DNA of 64,000 nucleotides from Mycolicibacterium austroafricanum (lineage in GTDB: Bacteria > Actinomycetota > Actinomycetes > Mycobacteriales > Mycobacteriaceae): positions 852,712-916,711 of the forward strand of contig NZ_HG964450.1 in NCBI RefSeq assembly GCF_000612725.1. The letters are read 5' to 3'. The translations under genes were made by a program, and so were the position numbers. This document shows positions 43,194-52,166 of the stretch, one piece after another. The notes beneath the pieces were generated by a model. It saw nothing but the letters and a program-made list of their open reading frames with translations. It was not told where the DNA came from and did not search any database. Numbering within the stretch: position 1 is the first letter of the stretch; the number at the start of each line of letters is the position of its first letter.

Positions 43194-45767
43194 TCAAGGC
43201 CCGCCCCACTCGGCAAGTTGGGCGACGGCGACCAGTACCTCCTCGCCGAAGGCGGTGCATCTCAGCGGTCCGTGGACGAGAAGCCGTGCGCGGAAGTCCT
43301 TTTCCAGCCGTGAGATGCAGCTGCCGGTGGCGGCAACGTTGATGCCGAGATGGTGTCCGGCGTCGGTGAGTGTGGAGAACTGCGCGATGATGGCGAATCG
43401 CTGCAGCCGCTCCCATCCGCCGTGCCCGACGAGTGCCGGAACGAGGAGGTCGGGAACGTTCGGGTTCGCCCTTACCTGGGATTCGGTGCGCCGACGCACG
43501 GTGCGCAGCGGTGACCTGTACGGTTCGACGAGCCTGACGACCGTAGCAGCCCGGATGTGTAATTCTCGGGCTAGTTCGGCGCAGCTGCGCTTCTTGAGGA
43601 CGTACTCGGTGTAGAGCCAGTCGCCGTCCACGGGGGGAGTTGCTCGCCCGCCTGGTCGACGCAGCGGGATGCCGTAGTCGCGGGCTAACCGTGCGATTGT
43701 TTTTCGGCCAAACCCCGTGGCGGCTTCGATGTCGGCGAGGCTGCGCTGCTGTGCGGTGTAGAGGTCGATAAGACGGTCTCGCGGGAGTGCTCGGGCCGCA
43801 TCCTGGTACACCGTTCCTGGTCGTAGGGCGCCGGGTCGGGGTGTCCACGCCGGTCGCGGCTTGGCTGGTGCGGGATGGTGTTCGAGGACTGCGCGGACCA
43901 GATTGGCGTTGACGCCGAGGCGCTGGCTGGCAGCGGGGATGCTGCACTGCTGGTCCCGGATCAGGCGATGAAGCTCGCCGAGATCGATATCGGTGTCGCT
44001 ACCACCGGGCAGCGTTCGGTGCCTGAGCAGGCTCAGCGGGGGTGCCCACACCACCGGTTCGTCTCGGATTCCCTGCTGGTGCAGGAAGCGCAACGCATAG
44101 TCATCGAGAACTTCTAGCAGGTGCGGGGTAAGTCGGTGCGGGAACTGGCCGAGCGCCGCGTTGGTGCGCGGGGCGCCGCGACGCGGTGCGGCGGTGCCGC
44201 AGATCCGGTGCTGAAGGTAGGCACGCGTGTGCGCTGCGGGACGTGCTGGCCGACCGGCCTGTCGGCAGATGGCGTTCCAATCCACCTGGGGTAGCAGAGC
44301 GCCGTAATTGAGGCTTCGGCGCTGTTGATAGTCGATGGGACTGTCGTGGGTGTCCAGGTAATCGGCGAGCATGCCCACCGCTGCACGGATCTCCGGCCAG
44401 CAGGGAGACTCCTTGAAGCGCCACAACCGGTACACCGCCTGGCGGTGGGTCAGGGGAATGCTGAGAAGTGCCGCGGCGTCCGCGATATCGAGATCGCTGC
44501 CGACCAGCAGCACTGCGGCTGCCAGCACGGCCCGCGCACTAGCGAGTCCCAGCGTGGGTGGAGTCAACCGGAGCGCCCAGTCCGGCCAGAGCGCCGCCGG
44601 AAGACGACGCAGCAATCGCCGCTGCCGCTCCACGTTAGTGGGGTGCTTTCGTGGAAACGGGGAGTCGAGGCGGTAGTTCAGCTGTTGCACGGGGGTCAGA
44701 CGATCTCCGAGCGCGGTGTAGTGCAGCCCCTGCAGTACCGGACTTGGCGTCGGGCCGTCCACCCGACCGATGCGTTCCTGTTCATGTAATACGTAGCGCG
44801 AGACCTCGTCGGGCAGCGCGGCCAGGGGTGCCGCGGCGGACTGCAGATCCGACTGATTGAGCAGCGTGATCGCGGCGGTCGCTGCGGCCGCACTTTCGAT
44901 CACCGATGCTGCGATGCCTCCCGTAGCGCCCGCAAAAGAGTTGTTTTGCAACTGCTTTCGGTACAGGGTGGCGAGGTCAGCCGGTAACAACAGGTCGTCG
45001 AGGTAGGCGCCCTTAGTGGCCGAGAAGATGCCGCGTCCGAGGAGGCGGATATCACCCAGGACAACGGGTACCGCGGTGGGGTGAGCGGCGTAGAGCCCAA
45101 AAAGGCCCTGCTTACTATTTAGCAGATTGTCCAGGATGCCTTGGGCACGCAGTGCGGGGTGATCGGGCGGCAGGTCGATGACGGGGGTGGTGGCCAAGTC
45201 GGCGTCGCAGCGCGGCCGGCGTCGCTGCCCCGTCGTCGTGGCGTCCGGGTAGGCGCAGTGAACGGGGCGCGGCGGCACCGCGTCGGCAAGTAGCCGCGCG
45301 CGCTGCCGTCGGCCGCATCGTGGGCAGCGCTCCGCGAGCAGACAGTGATGCTGCAGGCAGGCAAAACTCCACAGCAGCCTCCACCGCAACAGCCACGCTC
45401 CCCCGCTGGCGGCTAGGCAGTGCGGACAGAATCGCCACCCGTCGCCGTGATGACGCGGCGTGATGGCGGTAAACGTTGGGGTCGCATCCGGGCGCAGGGT
45501 CACCGCCGGTAGGTAGCGGACCAGTGTCATCGCGTGGACTTGTGCCGGTGAGGCACCGGTGGCGGCGCTGATTCTTTGCGCGGTGTCATCCGTGCCGGCG
45601 ATAGTGCTGACGGCCTTGCGCAGATCTCTTGTCATGTCGAGGCCCAGATGCTGGTAAAGGTCCTTGAGTGCAATGCCGTGGCGCACTGCCGTGGCCTGCA
45701 GCCAAGAATCCAGCGCCTCGCCCGGCACGGGTGCTGTAGCCAGCGGCAGCACGCGGACCGTGGTCAT
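43194..45767 (-). CDS. TniQ/TnsD-like target selector with multiple helix-turn-helix segments
   Basis: Large protein of 857 residues. N-terminal TniQ domain (VPGEALDSWLQATAVRHGI) with zinc-binding FCPHCLAASGG, CLQHHCLLAERCPRCGRR. The long C-terminal half has repeated helix-turn-helix-like pieces (SLADIEAATGFGRKTIARLARDYGI; SCAELARELHIRAATVVRLV) and ends with a LysR-type-like winged helix (FSTLTDAGHHLGINVAATGSCISRLEKDF). Such DNA-binding tails are used by TnsD to recognise an attachment site. It overlaps the tniB gene by four bases. Confidence 0.83.
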   Translation of the reverse strand: MTTVRVLPLATAPVPGEALDSWLQATAVRHGIALKDLYQHLGLDMTRDLRKAVSTIAGTDDTAQRISAATGASPAQVHAMTLVRYLPAVTLRPDATPTFTAITPRHHGDGWRFCPHCLAASGGAWLLRWRLLWSFACLQHHCLLAERCPRCGRRQRARLLADAVPPRPVHCAYPDATTTGQRRRPRCDADLATTPVIDLPPDHPALRAQGILDNLLNSKQGLFGLYAAHPTAVPVVLGDIRLLGRGIFSATKGAYLDDLLLPADLATLYRKQLQNNSFAGATGGIAASVIESAAAATAAITLLNQSDLQSAAAPLAALPDEVSRYVLHEQERIGRVDGPTPSPVLQGLHYTALGDRLTPVQQLNYRLDSPFPRKHPTNVERQRRLLRRLPAALWPDWALRLTPPTLGLASARAVLAAAVLLVGSDLDIADAAALLSIPLTHRQAVYRLWRFKESPCWPEIRAAVGMLADYLDTHDSPIDYQQRRSLNYGALLPQVDWNAICRQAGRPARPAAHTRAYLQHRICGTAAPRRGAPRTNAALGQFPHRLTPHLLEVLDDYALRFLHQQGIRDEPVVWAPPLSLLRHRTLPGGSDTDIDLGELHRLIRDQQCSIPAASQRLGVNANLVRAVLEHHPAPAKPRPAWTPRPGALRPGTVYQDAARALPRDRLIDLYTAQQRSLADIEAATGFGRKTIARLARDYGIPLRRPGGRATPPVDGDWLYTEYVLKKRSCAELARELHIRAATVVRLVEPYRSPLRTVRRRTESQVRANPNVPDLLVPALVGHGGWERLQRFAIIAQFSTLTDAGHHLGINVAATGSCISRLEKDFRARLLVHGPLRCTAFGEEVLVAVAQLAEWGGP

Positions 45768-46945
45768 GGTGGCGACGTGGCGGCCCGCAGGCGTGTGGTT
45801 TTCCGGCCGGTGCGAAACGCGGCCTGCAGCTCGCGACGGCCCAGCTCAGCGGCGCTATCGATGCGACACGTGTCGATCAGGTCGGCAGTGAGTTTCTCGG
45901 TACCGGTGCGCATCGCTTTCTGACAGGCCAACCTGATCAGCGCCATCAGCGACCCGATGTGACCGGTGCTGCGCACGAACAGCTGATCAGACAGGTCGTC
46001 AGCCAGCATGCCCGGATACTTCTGGGTCAGCAGCAGCCGCTGTTCCAAAGTGAGCAGAAGCTCGCGCCAGCGTCGCCGCTGCGTCTCAGTGTCCACACGA
46101 AACGGCGACATATCCACCGGCGTCGTGCAGCGCAACAGCTGCTCCATCTCGTGATCGCGGTACGCGTTGCGGTCATCAAGAAGCGCGTTGCGTTCGTGCA
46201 GCCCAATCCCGATCAGAAGTACTGTCAGCGGGAATTCGTTGGCGATGTACTTGAACTGGTTGCTCAGGTCGGTCATCCGTTCATGGCGGCCCCGCAAGAA
46301 GTGCAGATCATCGATGATCAGCAGACGTGTCTCACACGACGACACATCATCGAGCGCACACCGCAGAAGCTGCTGCGCGCTGGCCCGAGACACACCGGGA
46401 TGAGCGTAGAAATCGCACAACGCTGCGTTGAACTCGCGGGTTCCGGTGGAGGCGGTCATACCGATCCGGCATACCGGCCACCGCTCGTCGCCCGCGCGGG
46501 TGGTCACTCCGTAGCGCTCGATGTGTCGACGGTGCACGCGCTTCCCGAAGACCCGCGATACCGTACTTTTCCCCAGTCCGGGCAGACCACTGAGCGCGAT
46601 CAGGGGTTTGGCGTCCTCACCGGTCTGACAGTTGCACGCGACGAAATCCTCGAGTTGTTCGAGCACCGATTGGCATTCGGCGGTCATCACCGTGCCCATC
46701 TGAGCATGCCAGCGGCGGCGCTGATCGTTGTAGTCCCCTGCAGCAGATGCACTCAATCGCCGAAGCGCTTTGTTGGACAATAAATCTGGCCTGTCCAGCG
46801 GGGGCGCCTCGACCATCGCGCGCCATCCCTCTTTGCGCGCCAAGGTCAGGTTGTCCAGGTATTCACGCGGGTTTCGGGGATCTGGTTTACTGCGCGCGCG
46901 TGCCCCGGTCGTCTGCTTGGAATGCGGGGAGGCGCCTGCTGTCAT
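45764..46945 (-). CDS. tniB: TniB/TnsC-like AAA+ ATPase
   Basis: Transposition regulator of 393 residues. Walker A GLPGLGKST (residues 120-128), Walker B LLIIDDLHFL (Asp212-Asp213), and a sensor region LTVLLIGIGLHERNAL mark the TniB/TnsC family, which polymerises on DNA and recruits the transposase to the site chosen by TniQ. It overlaps both neighbours by four bases (ATGA), making one translationally coupled set. Confidence 0.88.
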   Translation of the reverse strand: MTAGASPHSKQTTGARARSKPDPRNPREYLDNLTLARKEGWRAMVEAPPLDRPDLLSNKALRRLSASAAGDYNDQRRRWHAQMGTVMTAECQSVLEQLEDFVACNCQTGEDAKPLIALSGLPGLGKSTVSRVFGKRVHRRHIERYGVTTRAGDERWPVCRIGMTASTGTREFNAALCDFYAHPGVSRASAQQLLRCALDDVSSCETRLLIIDDLHFLRGRHERMTDLSNQFKYIANEFPLTVLLIGIGLHERNALLDDRNAYRDHEMEQLLRCTTPVDMSPFRVDTETQRRRWRELLLTLEQRLLLTQKYPGMLADDLSDQLFVRSTGHIGSLMALIRLACQKAMRTGTEKLTADLIDTCRIDSAAELGRRELQAAFRTGRKTTRLRAATSPP

Positions 46946-49110
46946 TGCACCTCCAGCACAGCGTCGTAGAAGCTGCCGTGCTCCAGCGGCGGTTCGTCGG
47001 CATCGTCGAGAACATCCGGCTGGTCGGGTTCGTCGTCGAGATCATCAGCAAGGGCGTCTGCAGACCCGGCCGCAAGGCCACGCTGCCCCGGTTGACGATC
47101 CAAGGCTGTTGTCAGCGAACTCAATTCGGAGCTTGATGGCGCGGCGAGATCAGTGATGAGTCCCGACTGGTCGCGGGCCACCCGGATGGCCATCCGCCGC
47201 TCGGCCATGGAGTTCCCGACGGTCAGTTTTCGGCGTTCCAGAAAGCTGGTAATGGCCAGGGGGTCGTCGACGTATCGGTTCTGCGCCTTGGCCAACTGCC
47301 GCTCGAATCGCAGTATCTCCTCGCTCATCGGCGCGTCAAGCATGTCGGCGTGCTCCCACGTGAGCTGATGCCAACGTTGGTTGCGCTGATCGCGGAAGAA
47401 CACCTTGGTGATGTCGTCAACGTTGTAAGCGATCGGCCACTTCCCGTTCGGGTACGGACTTTTCTCCTTCGCCCGGCCGGCGACAATGTCACCTTTATAG
47501 ATTCGGCCGTCTATTTCGATGCCATAGTGCTGGATGGTGCGCCACGCCACCGGGAGAAACTCATACGCCAGATCGGGGTCCCTCGGGACCTCGAGGTAGC
47601 CGGCGCGCGCCACCCCGTGGGCGAACATCTCCGCTGGGGTCATGTGCAGGCCAGGAACACAGAAACCCGTCAGACTGTCATGGGACGTGTGGTGATAGAT
47701 GACCGCGATCCATTCGCGGATGATGGCCTCGAGTTCATCGAGATAGAACCAGGAATCCTGTTCTGGCGACAGTCCGCGGGCGAAGACGTCTTGGCCCTTA
47801 TAGCCGGGTAGTTCCTGCAGCAGGCCAACTCGAAGCGTGTTGAAGAACCGCTCCACTGGTCCTTTGTCGCGGGGTTGGCGCAGCCGGGCTGGCTGAATCG
47901 AGATCCCCAAACGCTGGCACACGCTGTTGAGGTGAGCGCTGACATAGATTTTGCCGTGATCGACGATCAGTGTGTCGGGCACCACCGCCGGGGTCGCCGC
48001 CAACACGCTATTGGCATCCAGCACTTGCTGTTCGACCAGGACCGAGCGCGGTATGCCCCGTGGAGGCCACATCGCCTCAGCGGGCCAGTCCCGTCCCGCC
48101 GGGCGCGGTCGAAACGTCTCGTACAATGCCGCGGCCGCATCGATAGACTTCGTGGACACCGGGGTTAGACGCAATCCGGTGATGCAGCGGCTGTACCAAT
48201 CCATCGCCACCGTCAGCTCGGCATTGATCCACGTCAATGTGTGGGGGTCCATCGCGAACACGTCCAGGCGGGTCGTGTCCATCAGCAGGTACTCCCCCGG
48301 CCGCATCGGAGCAAGCTTGCCGTACACCTCCTTCGACCGAGCAGCGACGTCACGGTTACGTTTCGTGCTGTACTTGAACAACGGCTGCTGGTCTTCGAGC
48401 TCACCCAAAATTCGGTACGCTGTACTCTGTGAGGGAATCTTCACGGCGCCGACACCGAACCGCGCTTCCAACCGAGCGCGCGTGCGCCGAATAATCAAGT
48501 CCTCGTTGGGTTTCGATAGATCTAGGTACTCGCCCATGACCTCCAGCGCCGTCTCACGCCACCGCGGATCCTGACGTCCGCCGATACCGGGCTGAACCTC
48601 ACGTTGCGAGATCAACCCTGCCTCTCCATGAGCACGGTATAGCTGCACCCACCGTTCGATGGTGCGGTAGGCCACGCGCTGCCCGGCAGCGCGTAACTCG
48701 AAAGCCTTCGCGTGGTAGCGCTCCGTCAACGGAATCTCCTGACGGTATTCAGGTTTCGGCTCCCACGGTAACGCGGTCTCGGCACAGCCCGAGCGGTATC
48801 CGGTCAGCACTTCTCGCGCGTGCGCAGCACGGTTACAAGCTCGCTGCCGCGCAGCGGCAGGGACCGCTGCCAACGTAATGCTGGCCGCTTCCCCAGCACC
48901 CAGCGCAACCTCATCAGCATCAGTCAGGATCACGCTGCGGTCACTCATGAGTAGTTCACGCAGCGACAGACGCCTGATCGTGTCGCCGCGTAGCGCTTTA
49001 GCGAGAACTTCCAACGAGTCACCGGCGACGTGCATCTCGACGATCTCGTGCGCCATGCCCTCATACTGGAAGCGGGTTCCGGTTCTGATCGGTGTCGACG
49101 CCCGCGTCAT
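46942..49110 (-). CDS. tniA: TniA/TnsB-like DDE transposase
   Basis: Transposase of 722 residues from the ATG that overlaps the tnsA stop (TGATG). It has an N-terminal DNA-binding region (RTIERWVQLYRAHGEAGL), a retroviral-integrase-type catalytic core with Asp278 (LLMDTTRLDVF), Asp384 (LIVDHGKIYV) and Glu420 (PRDKGPVERFF), and a Mu-type C-terminal beta-barrel (YGIEIDGRIYKGD). An acidic tail (DDLDDEPDQPDVLDDADE) probably binds the ATPase. This subunit cuts and joins the 3' ends. Confidence 0.9.
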   Translation of the reverse strand: MTRASTPIRTGTRFQYEGMAHEIVEMHVAGDSLEVLAKALRGDTIRRLSLRELLMSDRSVILTDADEVALGAGEAASITLAAVPAAARQRACNRAAHAREVLTGYRSGCAETALPWEPKPEYRQEIPLTERYHAKAFELRAAGQRVAYRTIERWVQLYRAHGEAGLISQREVQPGIGGRQDPRWRETALEVMGEYLDLSKPNEDLIIRRTRARLEARFGVGAVKIPSQSTAYRILGELEDQQPLFKYSTKRNRDVAARSKEVYGKLAPMRPGEYLLMDTTRLDVFAMDPHTLTWINAELTVAMDWYSRCITGLRLTPVSTKSIDAAAALYETFRPRPAGRDWPAEAMWPPRGIPRSVLVEQQVLDANSVLAATPAVVPDTLIVDHGKIYVSAHLNSVCQRLGISIQPARLRQPRDKGPVERFFNTLRVGLLQELPGYKGQDVFARGLSPEQDSWFYLDELEAIIREWIAVIYHHTSHDSLTGFCVPGLHMTPAEMFAHGVARAGYLEVPRDPDLAYEFLPVAWRTIQHYGIEIDGRIYKGDIVAGRAKEKSPYPNGKWPIAYNVDDITKVFFRDQRNQRWHQLTWEHADMLDAPMSEEILRFERQLAKAQNRYVDDPLAITSFLERRKLTVGNSMAERRMAIRVARDQSGLITDLAAPSSSELSSLTTALDRQPGQRGLAAGSADALADDLDDEPDQPDVLDDADEPPLEHGSFYDAVLEVQ

Positions 49111-49937
49111 CACGCCGCACCCAAGACGGTGCAAGGACGCAACGGACATCCCAAGTCAACCGAAAGCTCGTGATTCCACAACGTATGCAGTAGCGCGCTA
49201 CACACCACCGGCCGAGCTCCCGCCCTACCGAGCACCCGTAGCGCGTCGTCGAATCGTAGGCCAAACAACTCTGTACGACGAAACCGTATTTCGCGCAGAG
49301 TATCTCGTGAGATGTAGCGTAAACGCCGATACCCCGCAAGGAATCGGATGTTTCGCATGATTACAGGGGGCGGCTCGCTGCAGACCCGGTACTCCCAACC
49401 CAATGAGTTGACTACCTCACGCGTCCACGAACATAGCTCGCCGGCAGCCGGGTCCTCTGCAAGCCGCCGTGCCCGGACAACATCGACCACTACCAAACCC
49501 GTTGTCGTGCGGAGCAAATAGTCTGGAATATGGCGGCGACGGTGACCGTTGACCACTGCCTGCAATAAGAATGGCTGAGCGACGATCTGAAGCACCGTAG
49601 GATCAAAGTCGGCCATCAGAAGCGCTGATAGCTCTAACCGCGACTCATAGATGACATGGCTGGCTTCCGTTGCCGCCCAATAGCTGCCCGAATAATGACG
49701 TTGCCCCTCGTACCACCGAAAAGTCCGCCACGGACTCGCGGCGAATAAGACAGACTCCGACACGCCCGTCACTGACCAACGCTCAACCTCCCCCTCCAAG
49801 GACCGCACATCGACGGTCGCAGACTCAACATCAACGTCGACAGCCCCCTCGCGGATCCAACCTTTAGCCAGCGACTCACCCACCCACGGCCGCCCAGCGA
49901 CCGCAGCGTCGGAGCCTTGAGAACCCGGCGCAGACAT
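49110..49937 (-). CDS. tnsA: TnsA-like endonuclease subunit
   Basis: Protein of 275 residues from the ATG at 49937. TnsA cuts the 5' ends so the element moves by cut-and-paste. The restriction-endonuclease-like core shows YESRLELSALL with an acidic residue, HIPDYLLRTTTGL with Asp139, and VVVDVVRARR. In a standard PD-(D/E)xK site a Lys should follow VDV; here it is Val, with Arg two residues further. It may use the Arg, or be inactive and thereby favour replicative transposition. Confidence 0.8.
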   Translation of the reverse strand: MSAPGSQGSDAAVAGRPWVGESLAKGWIREGAVDVDVESATVDVRSLEGEVERWSVTGVSESVLFAASPWRTFRWYEGQRHYSGSYWAATEASHVIYESRLELSALLMADFDPTVLQIVAQPFLLQAVVNGHRRRHIPDYLLRTTTGLVVVDVVRARRLAEDPAAGELCSWTREVVNSLGWEYRVCSEPPPVIMRNIRFLAGYRRLRYISRDTLREIRFRRTELFGLRFDDALRVLGRAGARPVVCSALLHTLWNHELSVDLGCPLRPCTVLGAA

Positions 49938-50048
49938 CTGATCACCCCCGCCACAGTTGGCGTGCAACCAGCTTGCGCGCTCCACCAGGGGACGGGCAAG
50001 AGGTTGAGCCCCATTGCGGCAAAACAAGTCGCCCAAAGGTCATACTTA

Positions 50049-50071
50049 TTCTCATCCAATTGGCGGATCCG
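50049..50071 (+). repeat. Putative transposase-binding repeat, rightward copy 1
   Basis: TTCTCATC-CAAT-TGGCGGATCCG; 20 of 23 positions agree with the copy at 50213. It is oriented opposite to the tandem pair at 50078-50117. Confidence 0.6.
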
Positions 50072-50077
50072 CCACCA

Positions 50078-50117
50078 GCCGCCATCGCAAATGAGAATCC
50101 GCCACGCAGAATGAGAA
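50078..50117 (-). repeat. Tandem pair of 20-bp repeats TTCTCATT-N5-TGGCGG
   Basis: On the minus strand two directly adjacent 20-bp units read TTCTCATT-CTGCG-TGGCGGA and TTCTCATT-TGCGA-TGGCGGC. Multiple short repeats next to tnsA are typical of TnsB-binding sites in Tn7-like ends. Confidence 0.65.
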
Positions 50118-50212
50118 CCGACAAGAACCTGTAGGTTGCCAAACTGCATGGCATTTCCCACCGTGTCGACCTGGGTGAGGAGCGCGTTGTCACAGGAATG
50201 GCGTGTGCTTCA

Positions 50213-50240
50213 TTGTCATCTAAATGGCGGATCCGAGAAT
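50213..50240 (+). repeat. Putative transposase-binding repeat, rightward copy 2
   Basis: TTGTCATC-TAAA-TGGCGGATCCG, followed by AGAAT. It is a near copy of 50049-50071 and the outermost repeat seen. The exact transposon terminus could not be fixed. Confidence 0.55.
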
Positions 50241-50926
50241 CGAAAAGCCATCCGCTATCAGCAGCCGCGCGGCGGGCACGTACCCTGGCACCTCTGAGTT
50301 ATGAGCCGGCCGATTGCAGTCTCGCGTTTCTAACGTGGCGGTCAGAAGTCGGTTCGCGTCTCGTGTGTCACGCCGTGCCGTTGCGGGGTCCACCCCGTTG
50401 CGCACAGTTTCGTTCCTAGATCTGTTCACAAAAAGGCGCCGCCGGAGGATGCGTGGGGCGGGCCGTGCTGCGCCCACGGCTCCCCGAAGAGATCTACCCG
50501 TCACGATCCGTCGCTCAGCAGTCCCCACCGTTAACGCCCTGGATGGTTCACCGGCTTCCCGGCGCATCGGGCCCGTGCGCTGACCGTCGCCGCGCACCGC
50601 AAAGGCCAATCGCCAGGACTTCGAAGCGATCGCCTCTCGATCGCGCGCAGCGCCTACGCTGTCGTCGAATCCACGTCGGCGCGGTGACCAAGTACAGCGC
50701 GCGCGTGGCGTTCGCCGCCTACGCCGACACCCATTCACTCGGCGGCTTCGATTCGCGCGCTGTTAGACGAGAAGCACCCTGAGTTCTCTACTGTTCGTAC
50801 GTCAAGCCCGCTTAGCCAGATCAGAAGCGGCAGTCGGCCCGAGCCGGCGACTACACCACAACGCAGAAGGTTTTTTGAAGCGCCGTAGCGTCCGCGAAGG
50901 CGCTGAAACGGCGGGCCGTAGTAACG

Positions 50927-51772
50927 TTAGCAACGTTGCCGTAGAAACGAACGAAGGCTTTGCGGGTCTCGGCCGGTGATGGCGCAAACGTCATCGGTGA
51001 CGTCGCCGAAATCCCCTGCGGCTATGGCCAAGTAGGTCGAGACCCACGCGTCGCACTCCCACTGCGGGGCATCCCAGCGGCGGCGAGACTCGTAGGCCTC
51101 CGCCACGGTCTCGTTGTGGAACGACACCGTCCTGCCGGTCGCTTCGGAGATGGCCTCGGCGACCTCAGTCAGCGTCAATGCCTCCGGGCCGGTGAGGGTG
51201 TAGGTGGCGCCGAGGTGAGCGGCCGGATCCTGCAACACGACCGCGGCGACGGCGGCGATATCGGCTCGGGTAACGGACGCCAGTCGGCCCTCGCCCGCCG
51301 GTCCCCGCAGCACGCCGTCGTCTCCAACCAGTTCGGGAAGGACGTCGGTGTACAGGCTGTTGCGCAGGAACGTATAACGAAGACCGCGGTCGATGATGTG
51401 CTGCTCGGTCGCCCAGTGGTCTCGGGCGAGAGTGAAGACGGCGTCGTGGGCGGCGGCATTGAACGACGTGTAAACGATGTGACCGACTCCTGCCGCAGCC
51501 GCGGCGTCGACGAACGCACAGTGCTGGTCAAGACGGTCAGCGCTTTCTGCGCCGGACACCATGAACAGTACGTCGACGTTCGCGAGGCTTTCACGGGTGC
51601 TGTCGTCGTCGGTGTAGGTGCTGCGGATTGCGACAGCATCGCGTATGTCCGGAGCTTTCTGCGGTTTGCGCGCCAAGAGCCGCAGACTCACTTTGCGCTC
51701 CGCCAGCCGCTGTGCGATCAACCCGCCGAGCTGCCCGGTCGCACCGGTGAGCGCCATCGATGGATAAGACAT
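50927..51772 (-). CDS. NmrA-like NAD(P)-binding protein (QorB type)
   Basis: Atypical SDR of 281 residues. The N-terminal cofactor motif is MALTGATGQLGGLIAQRL, and VDVLFMVSGAE, YTSFNAA and FLRNSLYTDVLPEL are typical of NmrA/QorB quinone-reductase-like proteins, which bind NAD(P)H. ATG at 51772 follows an AGGAGG site by 4 bases. It lies 7 bases after the secreted DUF732 gene, so it is the last gene of the operon that comes down from the second mce cluster. Confidence 0.83.
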   Translation of the reverse strand: MSYPSMALTGATGQLGGLIAQRLAERKVSLRLLARKPQKAPDIRDAVAIRSTYTDDDSTRESLANVDVLFMVSGAESADRLDQHCAFVDAAAAAGVGHIVYTSFNAAAHDAVFTLARDHWATEQHIIDRGLRYTFLRNSLYTDVLPELVGDDGVLRGPAGEGRLASVTRADIAAVAAVVLQDPAAHLGATYTLTGPEALTLTEVAEAISEATGRTVSFHNETVAEAYESRRRWDAPQWECDAWVSTYLAIAAGDFGDVTDDVCAITGRDPQSLRSFLRQRC

Positions 51773-51779
51773 GGGCCTC

Positions 51780-52166
51780 CTAGCCGGATTGCGATGGCTT
51801 ATCGGGCGCGCGGTACCCCGCGGCCGAGTCTCGCAGCCACCAAATCTGAGCTGGACACAGGATTCCCACGGCGTTCGACACGACGAAATTCGCTGCCTGT
51901 TCGTCGTTGGGGAAAACGTCACGCTTCGTGTCCGTCATAACGTCCGCGTATCGGACGCCGCGTGTGACCCTCTCGCAGACGCTCCAGCCATACGCGAGCG
52001 CGTCGTTGTTCGGAAAGTCGAAATGCCGTCGCACCATCACGTTGTACACGTACTCCACCTCAGGCGCCGGCACCGCAGCCGCTGGCGGTGCGACGCACAA
52101 TCCGATGGCAATCGCTGCCGTTATTGCGGCCACGACCGAAGTCCTCGCGCTGTGCCTCACCAACAC
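51780..52166 (-). CDS. Secreted DUF732-type protein
   Basis: Protein of 128 residues with a clear signal peptide (AITAAIAIGLCVAPPAAAVPAP) and two cysteines in the mature part (WSVCERV and GILCPAQ). The pattern FPNNDALAYGWSVC followed by AANFVVSNAVGILCP matches mycobacterial DUF732 proteins, small exported proteins of unknown role. Starts at GTG with AGGAGG 7 bases upstream and overlaps the preceding gene by 10 bases. Confidence 0.78.
   Translation of the reverse strand: MLVRHSARTSVVAAITAAIAIGLCVAPPAAAVPAPEVEYVYNVMVRRHFDFPNNDALAYGWSVCERVTRGVRYADVMTDTKRDVFPNDEQAANFVVSNAVGILCPAQIWWLRDSAAGYRAPDKPSQSG

Larger units (their letters stand above)
49938..50926. other. Gene-free flank of the transposition module
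   Basis: Nearly 1 kb without a recognisable gene. The left third carries the repeat cluster at 50049-50240 that looks like one end of the Tn7-like element. From about 50250 to 50926 I see only short, strongly GC-biased frames and no convincing gene, stem or tRNA. Confidence 0.5.

Noticed and set aside
49769..50161. Leftward frame covering the repeat cluster upstream of tnsA
   Set aside because: It overlaps the tnsA start in another frame and its sequence is largely made of the end repeats.
50220..50738. Leftward frame of 172 codons beyond the transposon repeats
   Set aside because: Arginine/alanine-rich translation typical of GC-rich non-coding DNA, with no domain or plausible start.
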